A stretch of 64,000 nucleotides of DNA from positions 1 to 64,000 of the forward strand of contig NZ_VMNI01000021.1 in the NCBI RefSeq assembly GCF_007625205.1. The letters run 5' to 3'. The stretch comes from Denitromonas ohlonensis. Its GTDB lineage: Bacteria; Pseudomonadota; Gammaproteobacteria; Burkholderiales; Rhodocyclaceae. The notes beneath the pieces were generated by a model. It ran no database searches and was not told the origin of the DNA. It saw only the letters and a program-made list of their open reading frames with translations. Shown piece by piece: positions 42,717 through 52,519 of this stretch; within the stretch, counting starts at the first letter, position 1; each line of letters starts with the position of its first letter. Position numbers and translations under genes: made by a program.

Positions 42717-44800
42717 TGTCGAACGCGACCCTGCTCGTCGAACTGCTCACCGAAGAACTCCCGCCCAAGGCGCTGCCGCGTCTGGGCGAGGCCTTTGCCC
42801 GTCGTATTCAGGAAGAACTCGTTTCGCGTGGGCTGGCCGATGCGGACGCCGGCTTTCGTCCCTACGCCTCGCCGCGCCGTCTGGCGGTGACCATTGCCGG
42901 TGTGCGCGCGACTGCGCCAGCGCGCGAAGTCACCGAAAAGCTCATGCCGGTGGCGGTGGCCTTTGAGGCTGATGGCACGCCGAAAGCACCACTGCTGAAA
43001 AAGCTCGAAGCCAAGGGCATCGACGTCAGTGAAGTGCCTAAGTTTGAACGCCGCATGGACGGCAAGGCCGAGGCGCTGTTCTATACCAGCCTGGTGCCGG
43101 GCGCGAGTCTGGACGCGGTGCTGGCCGAGGTGGTGGGCATCGCCGTCAAGGCGCTGCCGATTCCGAAAGTGATGCGCTGGGGCGCGGGCGAGGCGCAGTT
43201 CGTGCGGCCGGTGCACAAGCTCATCCTGATGCACGGCGATCGCGTCGTGCCGGGGCAGGTGCTGGATCTCGACTCGGGCAACCTCACCATGGGGCACCGC
43301 TTCATGAGTCGTGGCGAGCTGAGCGTGGCCAATGCCGATGCGTATGAAACCACGCTGCTGGCCGAAGGCAAGGTGATTCCGAACTTCGACGAGCGCCGCG
43401 CCGATATCGACGCCCAACTCACCGCCGAGGCCGCGCGTCAGAACGCCAGCCTGGACGAATACGCCGATCTGCTCGACGAAGTGGCCGCGCTGGTCGAGCA
43501 TCCGACGGTGTATGTGGGCGAGTTCGAGGCCGACTTCCTGGCCGTGCCGCAGGAATGCCTGATCCTGACCATGCGGGCCAACCAGAAGTACTTCCCGCTG
43601 TTCAATGCCGAGGGCAAGCTGCTCAATCGCTTCCTGATTGTCTCGAACATGCGCCCGCAGGATCCGTCGAACATCATCACCGGCAACCAGCGCGTGGTGC
43701 GCCCGCGCCTGGCCGATGCGCGCTTCTTCTTCGACACCGACCGCAAGCAGCCGCTGGCCGCCCGCGTTGAGCGTCTCGCCAACGTGGTCTATCACAACAA
43801 ACTCGGCAGCGTGCTGAGCCGGGTCGAGCGCCTCGAAGTGCTGGCCGGCAAGATCGCGGCGCGACTCGGTGCTGACCAAACCGCCGCTGCGCGTGCTGCG
43901 CGTCTGGCCAAGGCCGATCTGGTCACCGACATGGTCGGTGAATTCCCCGAGCTGCAAGGCGTGATGGGCCGCTACTACGCGCTCAACGACGGCGAGGGCG
44001 AGGTGGTGGCCGATGCCGTGCAGGCACACTATCTGCCGCGCTTCGCCGGTGACGCACTGCCGCAAGGCAATGTGGCCGCCGCGGTGGCGCTGGCCGACAA
44101 ACTCGACGCGCTGGTCGGCTTCTTTGGCATTGGCCAGGTGCCCACCGGAGACAAAGACCCCTTCGGCCTGCGTCGTGCCGCGCTCGGCGTGCTGCGCATC
44201 CTGATGGAAACCCCGTTGCCGTTGGATCTGTCGGCACTCATCGCCGACGCTGTTCAGGGCTTTGCGGCCGGTCAACTGACCGAGCCAGTGCCCGAGGCGC
44301 TGCTCGGCTTCATGCAGGACCGTCTGCGCCATCTGCTGCGCGAGGCCGGTCACGCGGGCGAGGAAATCGACGCCGTGCTGGCGCTCAACCCGATGCGCAT
44401 CGACCGCGTACCGGCGCGATTGGCCGCGGTCTCGGCCTTCCGCGCGCTGCCCGAGGCCGAAGCGCTGGCCGCGGCCAACAAGCGGATCATCAACATCCTC
44501 AAGAAAACCGACGCCGTGCCGGGCCAGCCCGATGTCACCTTGCTGCAAGAGCCGGCTGAAAAAGCGCTGTTCGAACAGCTCAATCAGGTCTCGCCGCAGG
44601 TGGATGCCTACTTCGACAACGAGGATGACGCCGAAGCCCTGCGTGTGCTGGCCGGCTTGCGTGCGGCGGTCGATCGCTTCTTCGAAGACGTCATGGTGAT
44701 GGCCGAGGAGCCGCTCATTCGTGCCAACCGTCTGGCCTTGCTCGCGGCACTGGCGCGCCAGATGAATCGCGTGGCCGATCTGTCACGACTGTCCGTGTGA
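42716..44800 (+). CDS. glyS: Glycyl-tRNA synthetase beta subunit
   Basis: A 694-aa beta subunit that recognises tRNA-Gly. Standard features: [19 protein letters not shown] at the start, [20 protein letters not shown], and [37 protein letters not shown]. It closes with the anticodon-binding HD-like region. AAGGAGG at 42702-42708 sets the ATG at 42716; GTG 42713 is also in frame. Confidence 0.98.
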   Translation: MSNATLLVELLTEELPPKALPRLGEAFARRIQEELVSRGLADADAGFRPYASPRRLAVTIAGVRATAPAREVTEKLMPVAVAFEADGTPKAPLLKKLEAKGIDVSEVPKFERRMDGKAEALFYTSLVPGASLDAVLAEVVGIAVKALPIPKVMRWGAGEAQFVRPVHKLILMHGDRVVPGQVLDLDSGNLTMGHRFMSRGELSVANADAYETTLLAEGKVIPNFDERRADIDAQLTAEAARQNASLDEYADLLDEVAALVEHPTVYVGEFEADFLAVPQECLILTMRANQKYFPLFNAEGKLLNRFLIVSNMRPQDPSNIITGNQRVVRPRLADARFFFDTDRKQPLAARVERLANVVYHNKLGSVLSRVERLEVLAGKIAARLGADQTAAARAARLAKADLVTDMVGEFPELQGVMGRYYALNDGEGEVVADAVQAHYLPRFAGDALPQGNVAAAVALADKLDALVGFFGIGQVPTGDKDPFGLRRAALGVLRILMETPLPLDLSALIADAVQGFAAGQLTEPVPEALLGFMQDRLRHLLREAGHAGEEIDAVLALNPMRIDRVPARLAAVSAFRALPEAEALAAANKRIINILKKTDAVPGQPDVTLLQEPAEKALFEQLNQVSPQVDAYFDNEDDAEALRVLAGLRAAVDRFFEDVMVMAEEPLIRANRLALLAALARQMNRVADLSRLSV

Positions 44801-44828
44801 GTGCCATTACCCGCCGGGAGGCAGGCCT

Positions 44829-45365
44829 ATGAAAATGATCATTCTTGATCGGGACGGGGTTATCAACCAGGACTCCGACCAGTTCATCAAGTCGCCCGAA
44901 GAGTGGATTCCCATCCCCGGTTCGCTCGAAGCCATTGCCCGGCTCAACCAGTCGGGCTGGCGGGTGGTGCTCGCGTCGAATCAGTCCGGCGTGGGCCGTG
45001 GCCTGTTTGGCATGGATACGCTCAACGCCATCAACGCCAAGATGGTGGAGTCCCTGGCGCAGGTTGGCGGGCGGCTGGATGCGATTTTTTTCTGCCCCCA
45101 TGCGGCGGACTCGACCTGTGATTGCCGCAAGCCGAAGCCCGGCCTGTTCAAGCAGATCGAGTCGCGCTTCAATATCGATCTGACCGGCGTGCCGATGGTT
45201 GGCGACAGTTTGCGCGACCTGCAAGCCGGGCGCGCCGTCGGCTGTCAGACCTATCTGGTGCTGACCGGCAAGGGCGAGCGTACCCGCGAAGATCCCGAGC
45301 TGCCGCCCGACACCCTGATCTTTCCCGATCTGTCTGCGATTGCGGACACTCTTTTGCTGGACTGA
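44829..45365 (+). CDS. gmhB: D-glycero-beta-D-manno-heptose 1,7-bisphosphate 7-phosphatase
   Basis: A 178-aa HAD phosphatase in the ADP-heptose pathway for lipopolysaccharide core. The nucleophile motif is ILDRDGVINQD. The zinc-binding loop CPHAADSTCDCRKPKPGL is the GmhB signature. Motif IV is MVGDSLRDLQAGRAVGC. It follows glyS by 28 bp and precedes plsC by 7 bp. Confidence 0.95.
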   Translation: MKMIILDRDGVINQDSDQFIKSPEEWIPIPGSLEAIARLNQSGWRVVLASNQSGVGRGLFGMDTLNAINAKMVESLAQVGGRLDAIFFCPHAADSTCDCRKPKPGLFKQIESRFNIDLTGVPMVGDSLRDLQAGRAVGCQTYLVLTGKGERTREDPELPPDTLIFPDLSAIADTLLLD

Positions 45366-45372
45366 GCTGGCC

Positions 45373-46116
45373 ATGCCCCTGATTCGTTCAACCCTGTTTG
45401 CCGTGGTGCTGGTGTTCATTACGCCGGTGTTTGCCCTGGTCGGCATGCTCAGCACGCCGCTGCCGCCGCAGACCCGCTATCGACTCATCGGTGGCTGGAC
45501 GACGCTGGCCATGTGGTTCATCAAGCATTTGCTGGGCATTCGGCATCGCGTGATCGGTGCGGACAACATCCCTGCGGATCCTTGCGTGGTGCTGTGCAAA
45601 CACCAGTCGGCCTGGGAGACCATCGCGCTGCAACGCATCCTGCCGCCGATCTGTTTCGTGCTCAAGCGCGAATTGCTTCGCCTGCCGTTCTTTGGCTGGG
45701 GGCTCGGGAAAATGCCCAACATCGCCATTGACCGCGCCGCGGGCAAAGACGCACTGGCGCAGGTGGTGGAGCAGGGCAAGGCCCGTTTGAGCGAAGGCTT
45801 TTACGTGGTGGTGTTTCCCGAGGGGACGCGCGTCGAGCCGGGCGCGACCCGTCGCTACAAGGCGGGCGGCGCATGGTTGGGCATCAAGGCTGGTGTTCCG
45901 GTGCTGCCGATTGCGCACAACGCCGGCGAGTTCTGGCGCCGCAACGCCTTCGTCAAGCAGCCCGGCGAGATCGTGGTCAGCATCGGTCCGGAGATCGACC
46001 CGGCCGGTCTGGCGCCGGATGAGGTCAACCGACGCGCCGAGGCCTGGATCGAGAGCGAGATGCGGCGCCTGTTTCCGTCGCACTATCCCGATGAGGCGGT
46101 GCAGGGCACGGCCTGA
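45373..46116 (+). CDS. plsC: 1-acyl-sn-glycerol-3-phosphate acyltransferase
   Basis: A 247-aa membrane enzyme for phosphatidic acid synthesis. One N-terminal membrane segment (LFAVVLVFITPVFALVGM) precedes the acyltransferase motifs KHQSAWET (H-x4-E form) and FPEGTRVEPG. It is translated from the ATG at 45373, 7 bp after the gmhB stop. Related betaproteobacterial proteins use Glu in place of the more usual Asp in motif I. Confidence 0.93.
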   Translation: MPLIRSTLFAVVLVFITPVFALVGMLSTPLPPQTRYRLIGGWTTLAMWFIKHLLGIRHRVIGADNIPADPCVVLCKHQSAWETIALQRILPPICFVLKRELLRLPFFGWGLGKMPNIAIDRAAGKDALAQVVEQGKARLSEGFYVVVFPEGTRVEPGATRRYKAGGAWLGIKAGVPVLPIAHNAGEFWRRNAFVKQPGEIVVSIGPEIDPAGLAPDEVNRRAEAWIESEMRRLFPSHYPDEAVQGTA

Positions 46117-46245
46117 TTTCTCATGCGAGGCTTGGCGTCGCTTGCCAGGCCCGCATGGATGGGCTGCGTGATGCTCTGATGTTTTTCCGGTCGCGGTGTC
46201 GGTGAATCTTGCTCGCCTGGTCACGGCGTTTTTGCCAAAGCTCCC

Positions 46246-46423
46246 CACCGAAGCAACTCACCGAAGCAACTCACCGAAGCAACTCACCGAAGCAACTCAC
46301 CGAAGCAACTCACCGAAGCAACTCACCGAAGCAACTCACCGAAGCAACTCACCGAAGCAACTCACCGAAGCAACTCGCCGAAGCAACTCGCCGAAGCAAC
46401 TCGCCGAAGCAACTCGCCGAAGC
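46246..46423. repeat. 13-bp tandem minisatellite
   Basis: Thirteen full units plus a 9-bp partial. Units 1-10 read CACCGAAGCAACT; units 11-13 and the partial start with CG instead of CA, so a point mutation was spread by duplication. The array is in the non-coding gap between plsC and the phasin terminator. The open frames through it are unlikely to be genes. Confidence 0.95.
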
Positions 46424-46560
46424 GTGGCGCGTCAAGGGGGGGGGATTGTCGTCGGGTGGGCGAGCAGGGGCGGTACGGGCGGGCGCTGCGGGGCCAGCCG
46501 GGTCTTGGGGGCGAGGCGTTTCGAGCCGCGGTCGTGTGCCGTCGCCCGGCGGTACAGACA

Positions 46561-46586
46561 AAAAAAGACCCCGCCGAAGCGGGGTC
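46561..46586 (-). terminator. Rho-independent terminator of the phasin gene
   Basis: GACCCCGC (46567-46574) and GCGGGGTC (46579-46586) form an 8-bp stem with a CGAA loop. On the minus strand it is followed by six T (46566-46561). It lies 25 bp past the phasin stop. Confidence 0.88.
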
Positions 46587-46611
46587 TCTTCAACATCAAG
46601 TCGCGTGCTGA

Positions 46612-47172
46612 TTAGGCAGCTTTCTTGGTGCCGGCTTTCTGAGCGGTGCCCACCGCCTTGACGGTGGCGCTGGTAGCAGCGGCAACGTTGGCTTCAGCGA
46701 TCTCGGCCACTTGCTTGGCAGCTTTGTTCATGCTGTCGTAAGCGGAGTTGGCGGCGGCGATGGCGGACTTGACGGCAGCAACAGCGACGTCGGAACCAGC
46801 CGGTGCGGACTTGGCAGCCTTGTCGAGGGCTTCAGCAACACCCTTGTTCACTTCAGCGATCTGGCCTTCCATCAGCTTGGACACTTCGTCCTGGCTCTGG
46901 GTGGCGATTTCGTAAACGCTGCGAGCGTAGGCAACCATTTTCTCGACAGCCGGCTGAGCCAGGGTGCTTTGAATGGTCACGAACTCTTGTGCGTCCTTGA
47001 CGGCCATCAGGGCCTTGGTGTTGGCCACGCCGTCTTCCAGGAAGACACGGGCGGTGTTCAGGTTCAGGGCGGCCAGACGCTCGGCACTGGCGAAAGCGGC
47101 GTTAGCCAGCGTCAGCACGGTTTCGATGTTGGCTTTGTTGGTAGCGGCGAATTGCTCGGGGGTGGCGAACAT
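46612..47172 (-). CDS. phaP: Phasin (PHA granule-associated protein, PhaP-type)
   Basis: A 186-aa helical, Ala-rich amphipathic protein with the Phasin_2 pattern: MFATPEQFAATNKANIETVLTLANAAFASAERLAALNLNTAR (split by family positions). A Lys/Ala-rich tail follows, ending AGTKKAA. It coats polyhydroxyalkanoate granules and influences their size. The ATG at 47172 is preceded by AGGAG. A consensus promoter and a good terminator show a strongly expressed single-gene unit. No PHA synthase gene is in the window. Confidence 0.93.
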   Translation of the reverse strand: MFATPEQFAATNKANIETVLTLANAAFASAERLAALNLNTARVFLEDGVANTKALMAVKDAQEFVTIQSTLAQPAVEKMVAYARSVYEIATQSQDEVSKLMEGQIAEVNKGVAEALDKAAKSAPAGSDVAVAAVKSAIAAANSAYDSMNKAAKQVAEIAEANVAAATSATVKAVGTAQKAGTKKAA

Positions 47173-47229
47173 GTGTTTCTCCTGAGTTAAGTTGGTGGCC
47201 ACGTAATGCTGCGGTGCGGCATGGTTTGG

Positions 47230-47257
47230 ATTATAGGCAGAAAAAATCTGCTGTCAA
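47230..47257 (-). promoter_or_regulatory. Consensus sigma-70 promoter of the phasin gene
   Basis: On the minus strand TTGACA (47257-47252), 16 bp, TATAAT (47235-47230): both hexamers are perfect. The flanking GTTGCGTCGCACAAC-like stretch (about 47265-47279) could be a regulator site, but I cannot assign it. Confidence 0.8.
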
Positions 47258-47512
47258 CAGAAATGTTGCGTCGCACAACTTCATTTTCAAGAAAAATATT
47301 GATACAAAACATCGGCTTGCTGCAAGCTGTTTGATGGATGGCTGATCCCGTCATCTGCGCGATAGATAGCCGATGCGAATGTCGCCGTGATTCGGCTGTT
47401 GCAGTGTGTCAGCTGGATGTTGCCGTGATGTGACGGCCGGGGCGGGGTGGGACGAGGGCGCCGCAGGCGGGCGCGAGGGGCGTGGCCGAGCGGCCGCCGC
47501 CCCGGGGCGAGC

Positions 47513-48289
47513 TTAACGGTGCTTGAAGTCTGCGGCCCGTTTTTCGACGAAGGCGGCCATGCCTTCTTTCTGGTCTTCGAGTGCAAACGCTGAGTGGAAG
47601 ACGCGACGCTCAAAGAGCAGGCCTTCGGACAGGCCGGACTCGTAGGCGCGGTTGACCGACTCCTTGATCATCATGACCACGGGCAGCGAGAAGCCGGCGA
47701 TGGTCTCGGCCGCGGCGAGGGCTTCGTCCAGCAGTTTGTCGGCGGGCACGACGCGGGATACCAGGCCGGCGCGCTCGGCCTCGATGGCGTCCATCATGCG
47801 GGCGGTCAGGCACATGTCCATGGCCTTGGCCTTGCTGACCGCACGCGGCAGGCGCTGCGTGCCACCGGCACCCGGAAGAATGCCGAGCTTGATTTCGGGC
47901 TGACCGAATTTGGCGGTGTCGGCGGCGATGATGATGTCGCAGGCCATGGCCATTTCGCATCCGCCGCCCAGCGCGTAGCCGGCGACGGCTGCGATGATGG
48001 GCTTGCGGCAGGTCTTGACGCGTTCCCAGTTGCGGGTGATGTAGTCGCTCAGGTAGGCGTCCATGTACGAGAACGTGGCCATGGCACCGATGTCGGCGCC
48101 GGCGGCAAAGGCTTTCTCAGACCCGGTGATGACGATCGCGCCGATGTCGTCGTTCGACTCGAAGGCGTCGAGCGCGGCGCCGACTTCGTCGACCAGCACA
48201 TCGTTGAGTGCGTTGAGTGCCTTGGGGCGATTGAGGGTAATGAGGCCGACGCGGCCGCGCGTCTCTACCAGGATGTTCTCGTAACTCAC
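47513..48289 (-). CDS. Enoyl-CoA hydratase/isomerase family protein
   Basis: A 258-aa crotonase-fold protein. It starts at GTG 48289, preceded by AAGGAG. The oxyanion hole and catalytic segments are [31 protein letters not shown] and [21 protein letters not shown], with both catalytic Glu positions present. This fits a short-chain enoyl-CoA hydratase of beta-oxidation or PHA precursor supply. It lies downstream of lptA at the place where lptB usually follows. Confidence 0.92.
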   Translation of the reverse strand: MSYENILVETRGRVGLITLNRPKALNALNDVLVDEVGAALDAFESNDDIGAIVITGSEKAFAAGADIGAMATFSYMDAYLSDYITRNWERVKTCRKPIIAAVAGYALGGGCEMAMACDIIIAADTAKFGQPEIKLGILPGAGGTQRLPRAVSKAKAMDMCLTARMMDAIEAERAGLVSRVVPADKLLDEALAAAETIAGFSLPVVMMIKESVNRAYESGLSEGLLFERRVFHSAFALEDQKEGMAAFVEKRAADFKHR

Positions 48290-48344
48290 TGCGTTTCTCC
48301 TTGTGTTGTCGATCGGGCGCTGCCCGTCGTTTGATTGTGGGGGC

Positions 48345-48869
48345 TTACTGCGCGGTCTTGGGCTGGATGACGGCGCGCACGCGACTCGATCCGCCGGTGT
48401 TGGCCGATTTGGAGCCGCTGTTGGTGACCACATACTGGCCGGTGTAACCATCGTATTCGATGAATTCGCCCTGGACTTCGTCCTTGCCGCTGGTGACATG
48501 GGCCCGGATGTAGAAGTGGGTCATCTGGGTGCGGCCGTCGTATTCGATGCGCTCGGCCGTGCCGTTGACGTAATCGCCCGTGCCGTCGCGTTTTTGCTTG
48601 AAGCGGGCCAGGCCTTTGCCGTGGCTGGTGGCAACGCCTTTCTGGAAGCCGTCGGCATCCTGGGTGACGGTGAGGGTGTCGCCACGGATTTCGAGCGTGC
48701 CCTGGGTGAGGACGACTTTACCTTCAAACAGGTGGATTTTCTTGCGCTCATCCACCGTGACCTTATCGGCTTCGATGTTGACGGGCTGGCTGCGGTCGCC
48801 ACGTTCGGCGATCGCGTGGCCCGCCCAGAGGCTGGCGGTGAGGGCGAGCAGACAGAGGCGTGTGTTCAT
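48345..48869 (-). CDS. lptA: LPS transport periplasmic protein LptA
   Basis: A 174-aa protein with a signal peptide ([16 protein letters not shown]) and an OstA/LptA beta-jellyroll: [39 protein letters not shown] (read in parts). It bridges inner and outer membranes for lipopolysaccharide export. It overlaps lptC by 4 bp. Confidence 0.93.
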   Translation of the reverse strand: MNTRLCLLALTASLWAGHAIAERGDRSQPVNIEADKVTVDERKKIHLFEGKVVLTQGTLEIRGDTLTVTQDADGFQKGVATSHGKGLARFKQKRDGTGDYVNGTAERIEYDGRTQMTHFYIRAHVTSGKDEVQGEFIEYDGYTGQYVVTNSGSKSANTGGSSRVRAVIQPKTAQ

Positions 48870-49441
48870 GGTTGCTTCCGCTTGATGGGCAGGTTGGCGA
48901 CGACGCCGCCGGTGAGGGTGATTTCGCCAAACAGGTTGTCGGCGGTCATGCCCTTGCTGTAGACGACGGCGCCGTCCTGGGTCAGCACGACCGGATCAAT
49001 GGACTTGGCTTGTTCGGTATTGGGCCACAGCACCAGGGTGTCCGAGGTGAAGGTGGATTCGGGTTTGTCGGGCAGCGTACGTTGGGCGCGAACCTGGCCT
49101 TTGAGGTCGACGCGCTCGCCATCGTCACGTGTGACGCCGTGGTCGGCGGTCAGGCGCAAGTGCATGCCATCGCGTTCGTAGCGCACGATGGGTTCGATGA
49201 GTTCGGATTGCGCCTGGGCGGGGAGGTGGCGCATTTGTTGCGCGTCGATGTAGTACTGCGGCGTGCCGGTGAGGTCGAAGCGGGTCAAGGCCATGTGTTC
49301 GACGATGACGTCGGGGCCAAGCATGGCTTTGGGTTCGGGCGTGGCGTTGGGGTCTGTGCTGATCCGTTCCAGCCAGATGCTGCCGGCGGCGAGCGCTGCC
49401 AGTGCCATGATCGGGTAGAGATGCTGGGGGCTCAGGCGCAT
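48866..49441 (-). CDS. lptC: LPS export system protein LptC
   Basis: A 191-aa bitopic protein. One N-terminal membrane helix (LYPIMALAALAAGSIWL) precedes the LptC/YrbK beta domain (YYIDAQQMRHLP, HLRLTADHGVTRDDGERVDLKG). It receives LPS from LptFG and hands it to LptA. It overlaps lptA and follows kdsD by 9 bp. Confidence 0.92.
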   Translation of the reverse strand: MRLSPQHLYPIMALAALAAGSIWLERISTDPNATPEPKAMLGPDVIVEHMALTRFDLTGTPQYYIDAQQMRHLPAQAQSELIEPIVRYERDGMHLRLTADHGVTRDDGERVDLKGQVRAQRTLPDKPESTFTSDTLVLWPNTEQAKSIDPVVLTQDGAVVYSKGMTADNLFGEITLTGGVVANLPIKRKQP

Positions 49442-49450
49442 GCGGCGGAC

Positions 49451-50440
49451 TCAGATGACCTTGGCTTGCATCAGGTCGTGCATGTTGAGCGCACCAACGA
49501 GCGTGCCGTCGGTATCAACGACCAGCAATTGGTTGATGCGGTGGCGTTCCATCAGCTCGGCCGCTTCGGCTGCCAGGGCGTCCGGCCCGATGCTGCGCGG
49601 ATTGCGGGTCATCAGCGTGGTGAGTGCCGCGTGGCGGATGTCGTCGGTGCCGGCCAGCGCGCGGCGCAGGTCGCCGTCGGTAAAGATGCCGGTTGGCTGC
49701 GCGTTGGCGTCGGCCACGATGGCCATGCCCATGCCGCCGCGCGACATTTCGAGCAAGGCGTCGGTCACGCTGGCGTTCGGGCGGACTAGCGGCAGCGCCG
49801 GTCCGCTGCGCATGACGTCGCGCACATGGGTGAGCAGGCGCCGGCCCAGCGAACCGCCGGGGTGGCTGCGGGCGAAGTCGGCTTCGGCAAAGCCGCGCGC
49901 GTCGAGCAGGGCGACGGCCAGGGCATCGCCCATGGCCAGCGCGGCGGTGGTGCTGGCCGTGGGCGCGAGGTTGAGCGAGCAGGCTTCTTCACTGACGCCG
50001 GCATCCAGATGGACGTCGGACTCCTTGGCAAGCGGCGAGTTGGCGTGGCCGGTGATGGCGATCAGGCGCGCGCCCTGGCGCTTGACCAGTGGCACGATGG
50101 TGAGCAACTCGGCGCTGCTGCCGGAGTGGGAGAGGGCAATCACCACGTCGGCGGAGGTGATCATGCCCAGATCGCCGTGGGCTGCTTCGGCCGCGTGGAC
50201 GAAGTAGGCCGGGGTGCCGGTGCTGGCCAGCGTGGCGGCGAGCTTGCGGCCGATATGCCCGGTTTTGCCAATGCCGGTCACGACCACGCGCCCCGGTGCG
50301 GCCAGGATCATTTCCACCGCGCGCGGAAACGCCGCGTCGAGACGGGGGATCAGCGCAGCGACTGCGGCGGCCTCGATGGTGAGGACACGACGCGCCTGCG
50401 CCAGAGATGCTTCCGGCGAAAATGAGGTGGGGCGGGACAT
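49451..50440 (-). CDS. kdsD: D-arabinose 5-phosphate isomerase KdsD
   Basis: A 329-aa enzyme for Kdo precursor synthesis. The SIS sugar-isomerase domain (VVTGIGKTGHIGRKLAATLASTGTPA, ALSHSGSSAELLT, HPGGSLGRRLL) is followed by two CBS domains (about 205-329). First gene of the minus-strand operon kdsD-lptC-lptA. It diverges from the antiporter gene across 108 bp. Confidence 0.94.
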   Translation of the reverse strand: MSRPTSFSPEASLAQARRVLTIEAAAVAALIPRLDAAFPRAVEMILAAPGRVVVTGIGKTGHIGRKLAATLASTGTPAYFVHAAEAAHGDLGMITSADVVIALSHSGSSAELLTIVPLVKRQGARLIAITGHANSPLAKESDVHLDAGVSEEACSLNLAPTASTTAALAMGDALAVALLDARGFAEADFARSHPGGSLGRRLLTHVRDVMRSGPALPLVRPNASVTDALLEMSRGGMGMAIVADANAQPTGIFTDGDLRRALAGTDDIRHAALTTLMTRNPRSIGPDALAAEAAELMERHRINQLLVVDTDGTLVGALNMHDLMQAKVI

Positions 50441-50548
50441 TGGGGTGGGTCGAAGATTGCGGTTAAACTTGGACGAAAAGTATATCAGAAGGCCGCTGCC
50501 GCCCTTTCGGCCTGATGCCCCGCGGATTGAGGACAACTGGCGTCGCGC

Positions 50549-52519
50549 ATGGTCAATACCCTGGAACTGGTTCTGTTGTTGCTTGCCGCCGCCGTGCTGG
50601 TGGTCGGCCTGTTTCGTAGTATTAACCTCCCCCCCGTGCTCGGCTATCTGCTGGTTGGTGCGGCGGTGGGGCCGCATGCGCTGAATTTGATGGAAGACTC
50701 GGCCGGCGCGCGCCACTTGGCGGAGTTCGGCGTGGTCTTCCTGATGTTCTCGATCGGGCTGGAGTTTTCGCTGCCCCGCCTGGTGGCGATGAAGCGCATC
50801 GTGTTTGGTCTGGGGGCGGCGCAGGTCACAGGCTCGATTGCGCTGGTGATGCTGATTGGCTGGGCGCTCGGCCTGAGCCTGCTGACCAGTTTTGCCCTGG
50901 GCAGCATTCTGACCATGTCGTCGACCGCGATCCTGTCCAAATTGTTGACCGACCGGATGGAGCTTGAATCCCGGCATGGCCGGGAAGTCATTGGTGTGCT
51001 GCTGTTTCAGGATATCGCGGTGGTGCCGCTGTTGATCCTGATCCCGGCCTTGTCGCAGCCCGGCGACGCCTTGTTTGCGACGCTGTCGGTGGCGGCGATC
51101 AAAGCGGCAGCCATGCTGGCCCTGGTGCTGGTGTTTGGCCAGCGTCTGATGCGGGCCTGGTTTACCTTGGTGGCGCGGCGGCGCTCGGGTGAGCTGTTCA
51201 TGCTCAATGTGCTGCTGATCACCCTCGGCCTGGCCTGGCTGAGTGAGCTGGTGGGGCTGTCGCTGGCGCTCGGCGCCTTTCTGGCGGGCATGCTGATCTC
51301 CGAAACCGAGTATCGCTATCAGGTGGAGGAGGACATCAAGCCGTTCCGGGACGTGCTGCTCGGCCTGTTCTTCGTCACCGTCGGCATGTTCCTGGATGTG
51401 GGCGAAATCCTGCTTCACCTGCCTGCCGTGCTGGGCATGGTGGCCGCCTTGCTGATCTTCAAGCTATTGATCGCCGGTGGCGCCTCGCGCTTGTTTGGCG
51501 GGACGCCTGGCACCGCCATGCGTACCGGCCTGTGGTTGTGCGCAGGCGGTGAGTTCGGGTTTGTGCTGCTCTCGCAGATCGACGGACTGGATCTGCTTTC
51601 GCCGGTGTTGCTGCAGGTGACGGTGGCGGCACTGGTGTTGTCGATGCTGGTGGCGCCGCTGATCGTGCAGGTGAGCGACAAGCTGGTGATGCGCTTTGTG
51701 GCGTCGGAGTGGCTGATGCGCTCGATGGAACTGACCCGGGTGGCCGCGCAGAGCCTGAACACCACCGGGCATATCGTGATCTGCGGCTACGGTCGCAGCG
51801 GTCAGCATCTGGCGCGTTTCTTTGAGCAGGAGGGCATCAGCTATGTGGCGCTGGACCTCGACCCCGAGCGGGTGCGGGAGGCTGGCGCGGCGGGCGACAC
51901 CGTGGTGTACGGCGACGCCGCCCGCCACGAAACACTGCAGGCGGCCGGCGTGATGCGGGCCAGCGCGGTGGTGGTGTCGTTCTCCGGTGTGGATGCGGCC
52001 TTGCGGGTGATTCACCACGTGCAGGCGATGCGACCGGACTTGCCGGTCGTGGCGCGGGCGGTGGATGAGGCCGAAATGATCAAGCTGTCGGATGCGGGCG
52101 CGGCCGAAGTGGTCACCGAAGCCTTTGAGGGCAGCATCATGCTCGCCTCGCATGCCCTGGCGCTGATCGGCGTGCCGCTCAATCGCGTGCTGCGCCGCAT
52201 CCGCGAGATTCGCAGTCAGCGTTACGCATTGATGCAAGGCTTGTTTCATGGCGCCGATGACGCGCCGGAGGGGCCGGAGTCCCAGCAGTCACGGCTGCAT
52301 TCGGTGGTGATACCGCCGGGCGCCGGGTCGGTGGGGCAGACCATCGGCGACATGGATTTTGCGGTGCTGAACGTGACGGTGTCCGTCGTGCGCCGACGCA
52401 ACATCCGTGGGCTCAGCCCGGGGCCGGAAACCGACATCCAGGCCGGCGATGTGGTGGTGCTGCTCGGTGTGCCAGGCAATCTGGAACTGGCCGAGCAGCG
52501 GCTGATGCAGGGGGTTTAG
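50549..52519 (+). CDS. Kef-type monovalent cation:proton antiporter with TrkA-N domain
   Basis: A 656-aa CPA2 family transporter. About twelve membrane helices span residues 1-390, with the LGFILAGML-like segment LGAFLAGMLISETEYRYQVEEDIKPF. A TrkA-N domain follows (HIVICGYGRSGQHLARFFEQEG, about 408) that binds nucleotide, and a TrkA-C domain ends the protein. Genes of this type lie next to kdsD in many betaproteobacteria. The last codons overlap the convergent prepilin gene by 4 bp. Confidence 0.93.
   Translation: MVNTLELVLLLLAAAVLVVGLFRSINLPPVLGYLLVGAAVGPHALNLMEDSAGARHLAEFGVVFLMFSIGLEFSLPRLVAMKRIVFGLGAAQVTGSIALVMLIGWALGLSLLTSFALGSILTMSSTAILSKLLTDRMELESRHGREVIGVLLFQDIAVVPLLILIPALSQPGDALFATLSVAAIKAAAMLALVLVFGQRLMRAWFTLVARRRSGELFMLNVLLITLGLAWLSELVGLSLALGAFLAGMLISETEYRYQVEEDIKPFRDVLLGLFFVTVGMFLDVGEILLHLPAVLGMVAALLIFKLLIAGGASRLFGGTPGTAMRTGLWLCAGGEFGFVLLSQIDGLDLLSPVLLQVTVAALVLSMLVAPLIVQVSDKLVMRFVASEWLMRSMELTRVAAQSLNTTGHIVICGYGRSGQHLARFFEQEGISYVALDLDPERVREAGAAGDTVVYGDAARHETLQAAGVMRASAVVVSFSGVDAALRVIHHVQAMRPDLPVVARAVDEAEMIKLSDAGAAEVVTEAFEGSIMLASHALALIGVPLNRVLRRIREIRSQRYALMQGLFHGADDAPEGPESQQSRLHSVVIPPGAGSVGQTIGDMDFAVLNVTVSVVRRRNIRGLSPGPETDIQAGDVVVLLGVPGNLELAEQRLMQGV

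Noticed and set aside
46196-46661. Open frames of 139 and 150 codons through the 13-bp repeats
   Set aside because: The peptides are repeats of the minisatellite (PKQLTEATHRSNS-like) with no ribosome site or conserved end; a 13-bp unit shifts frames and keeps them open by chance.
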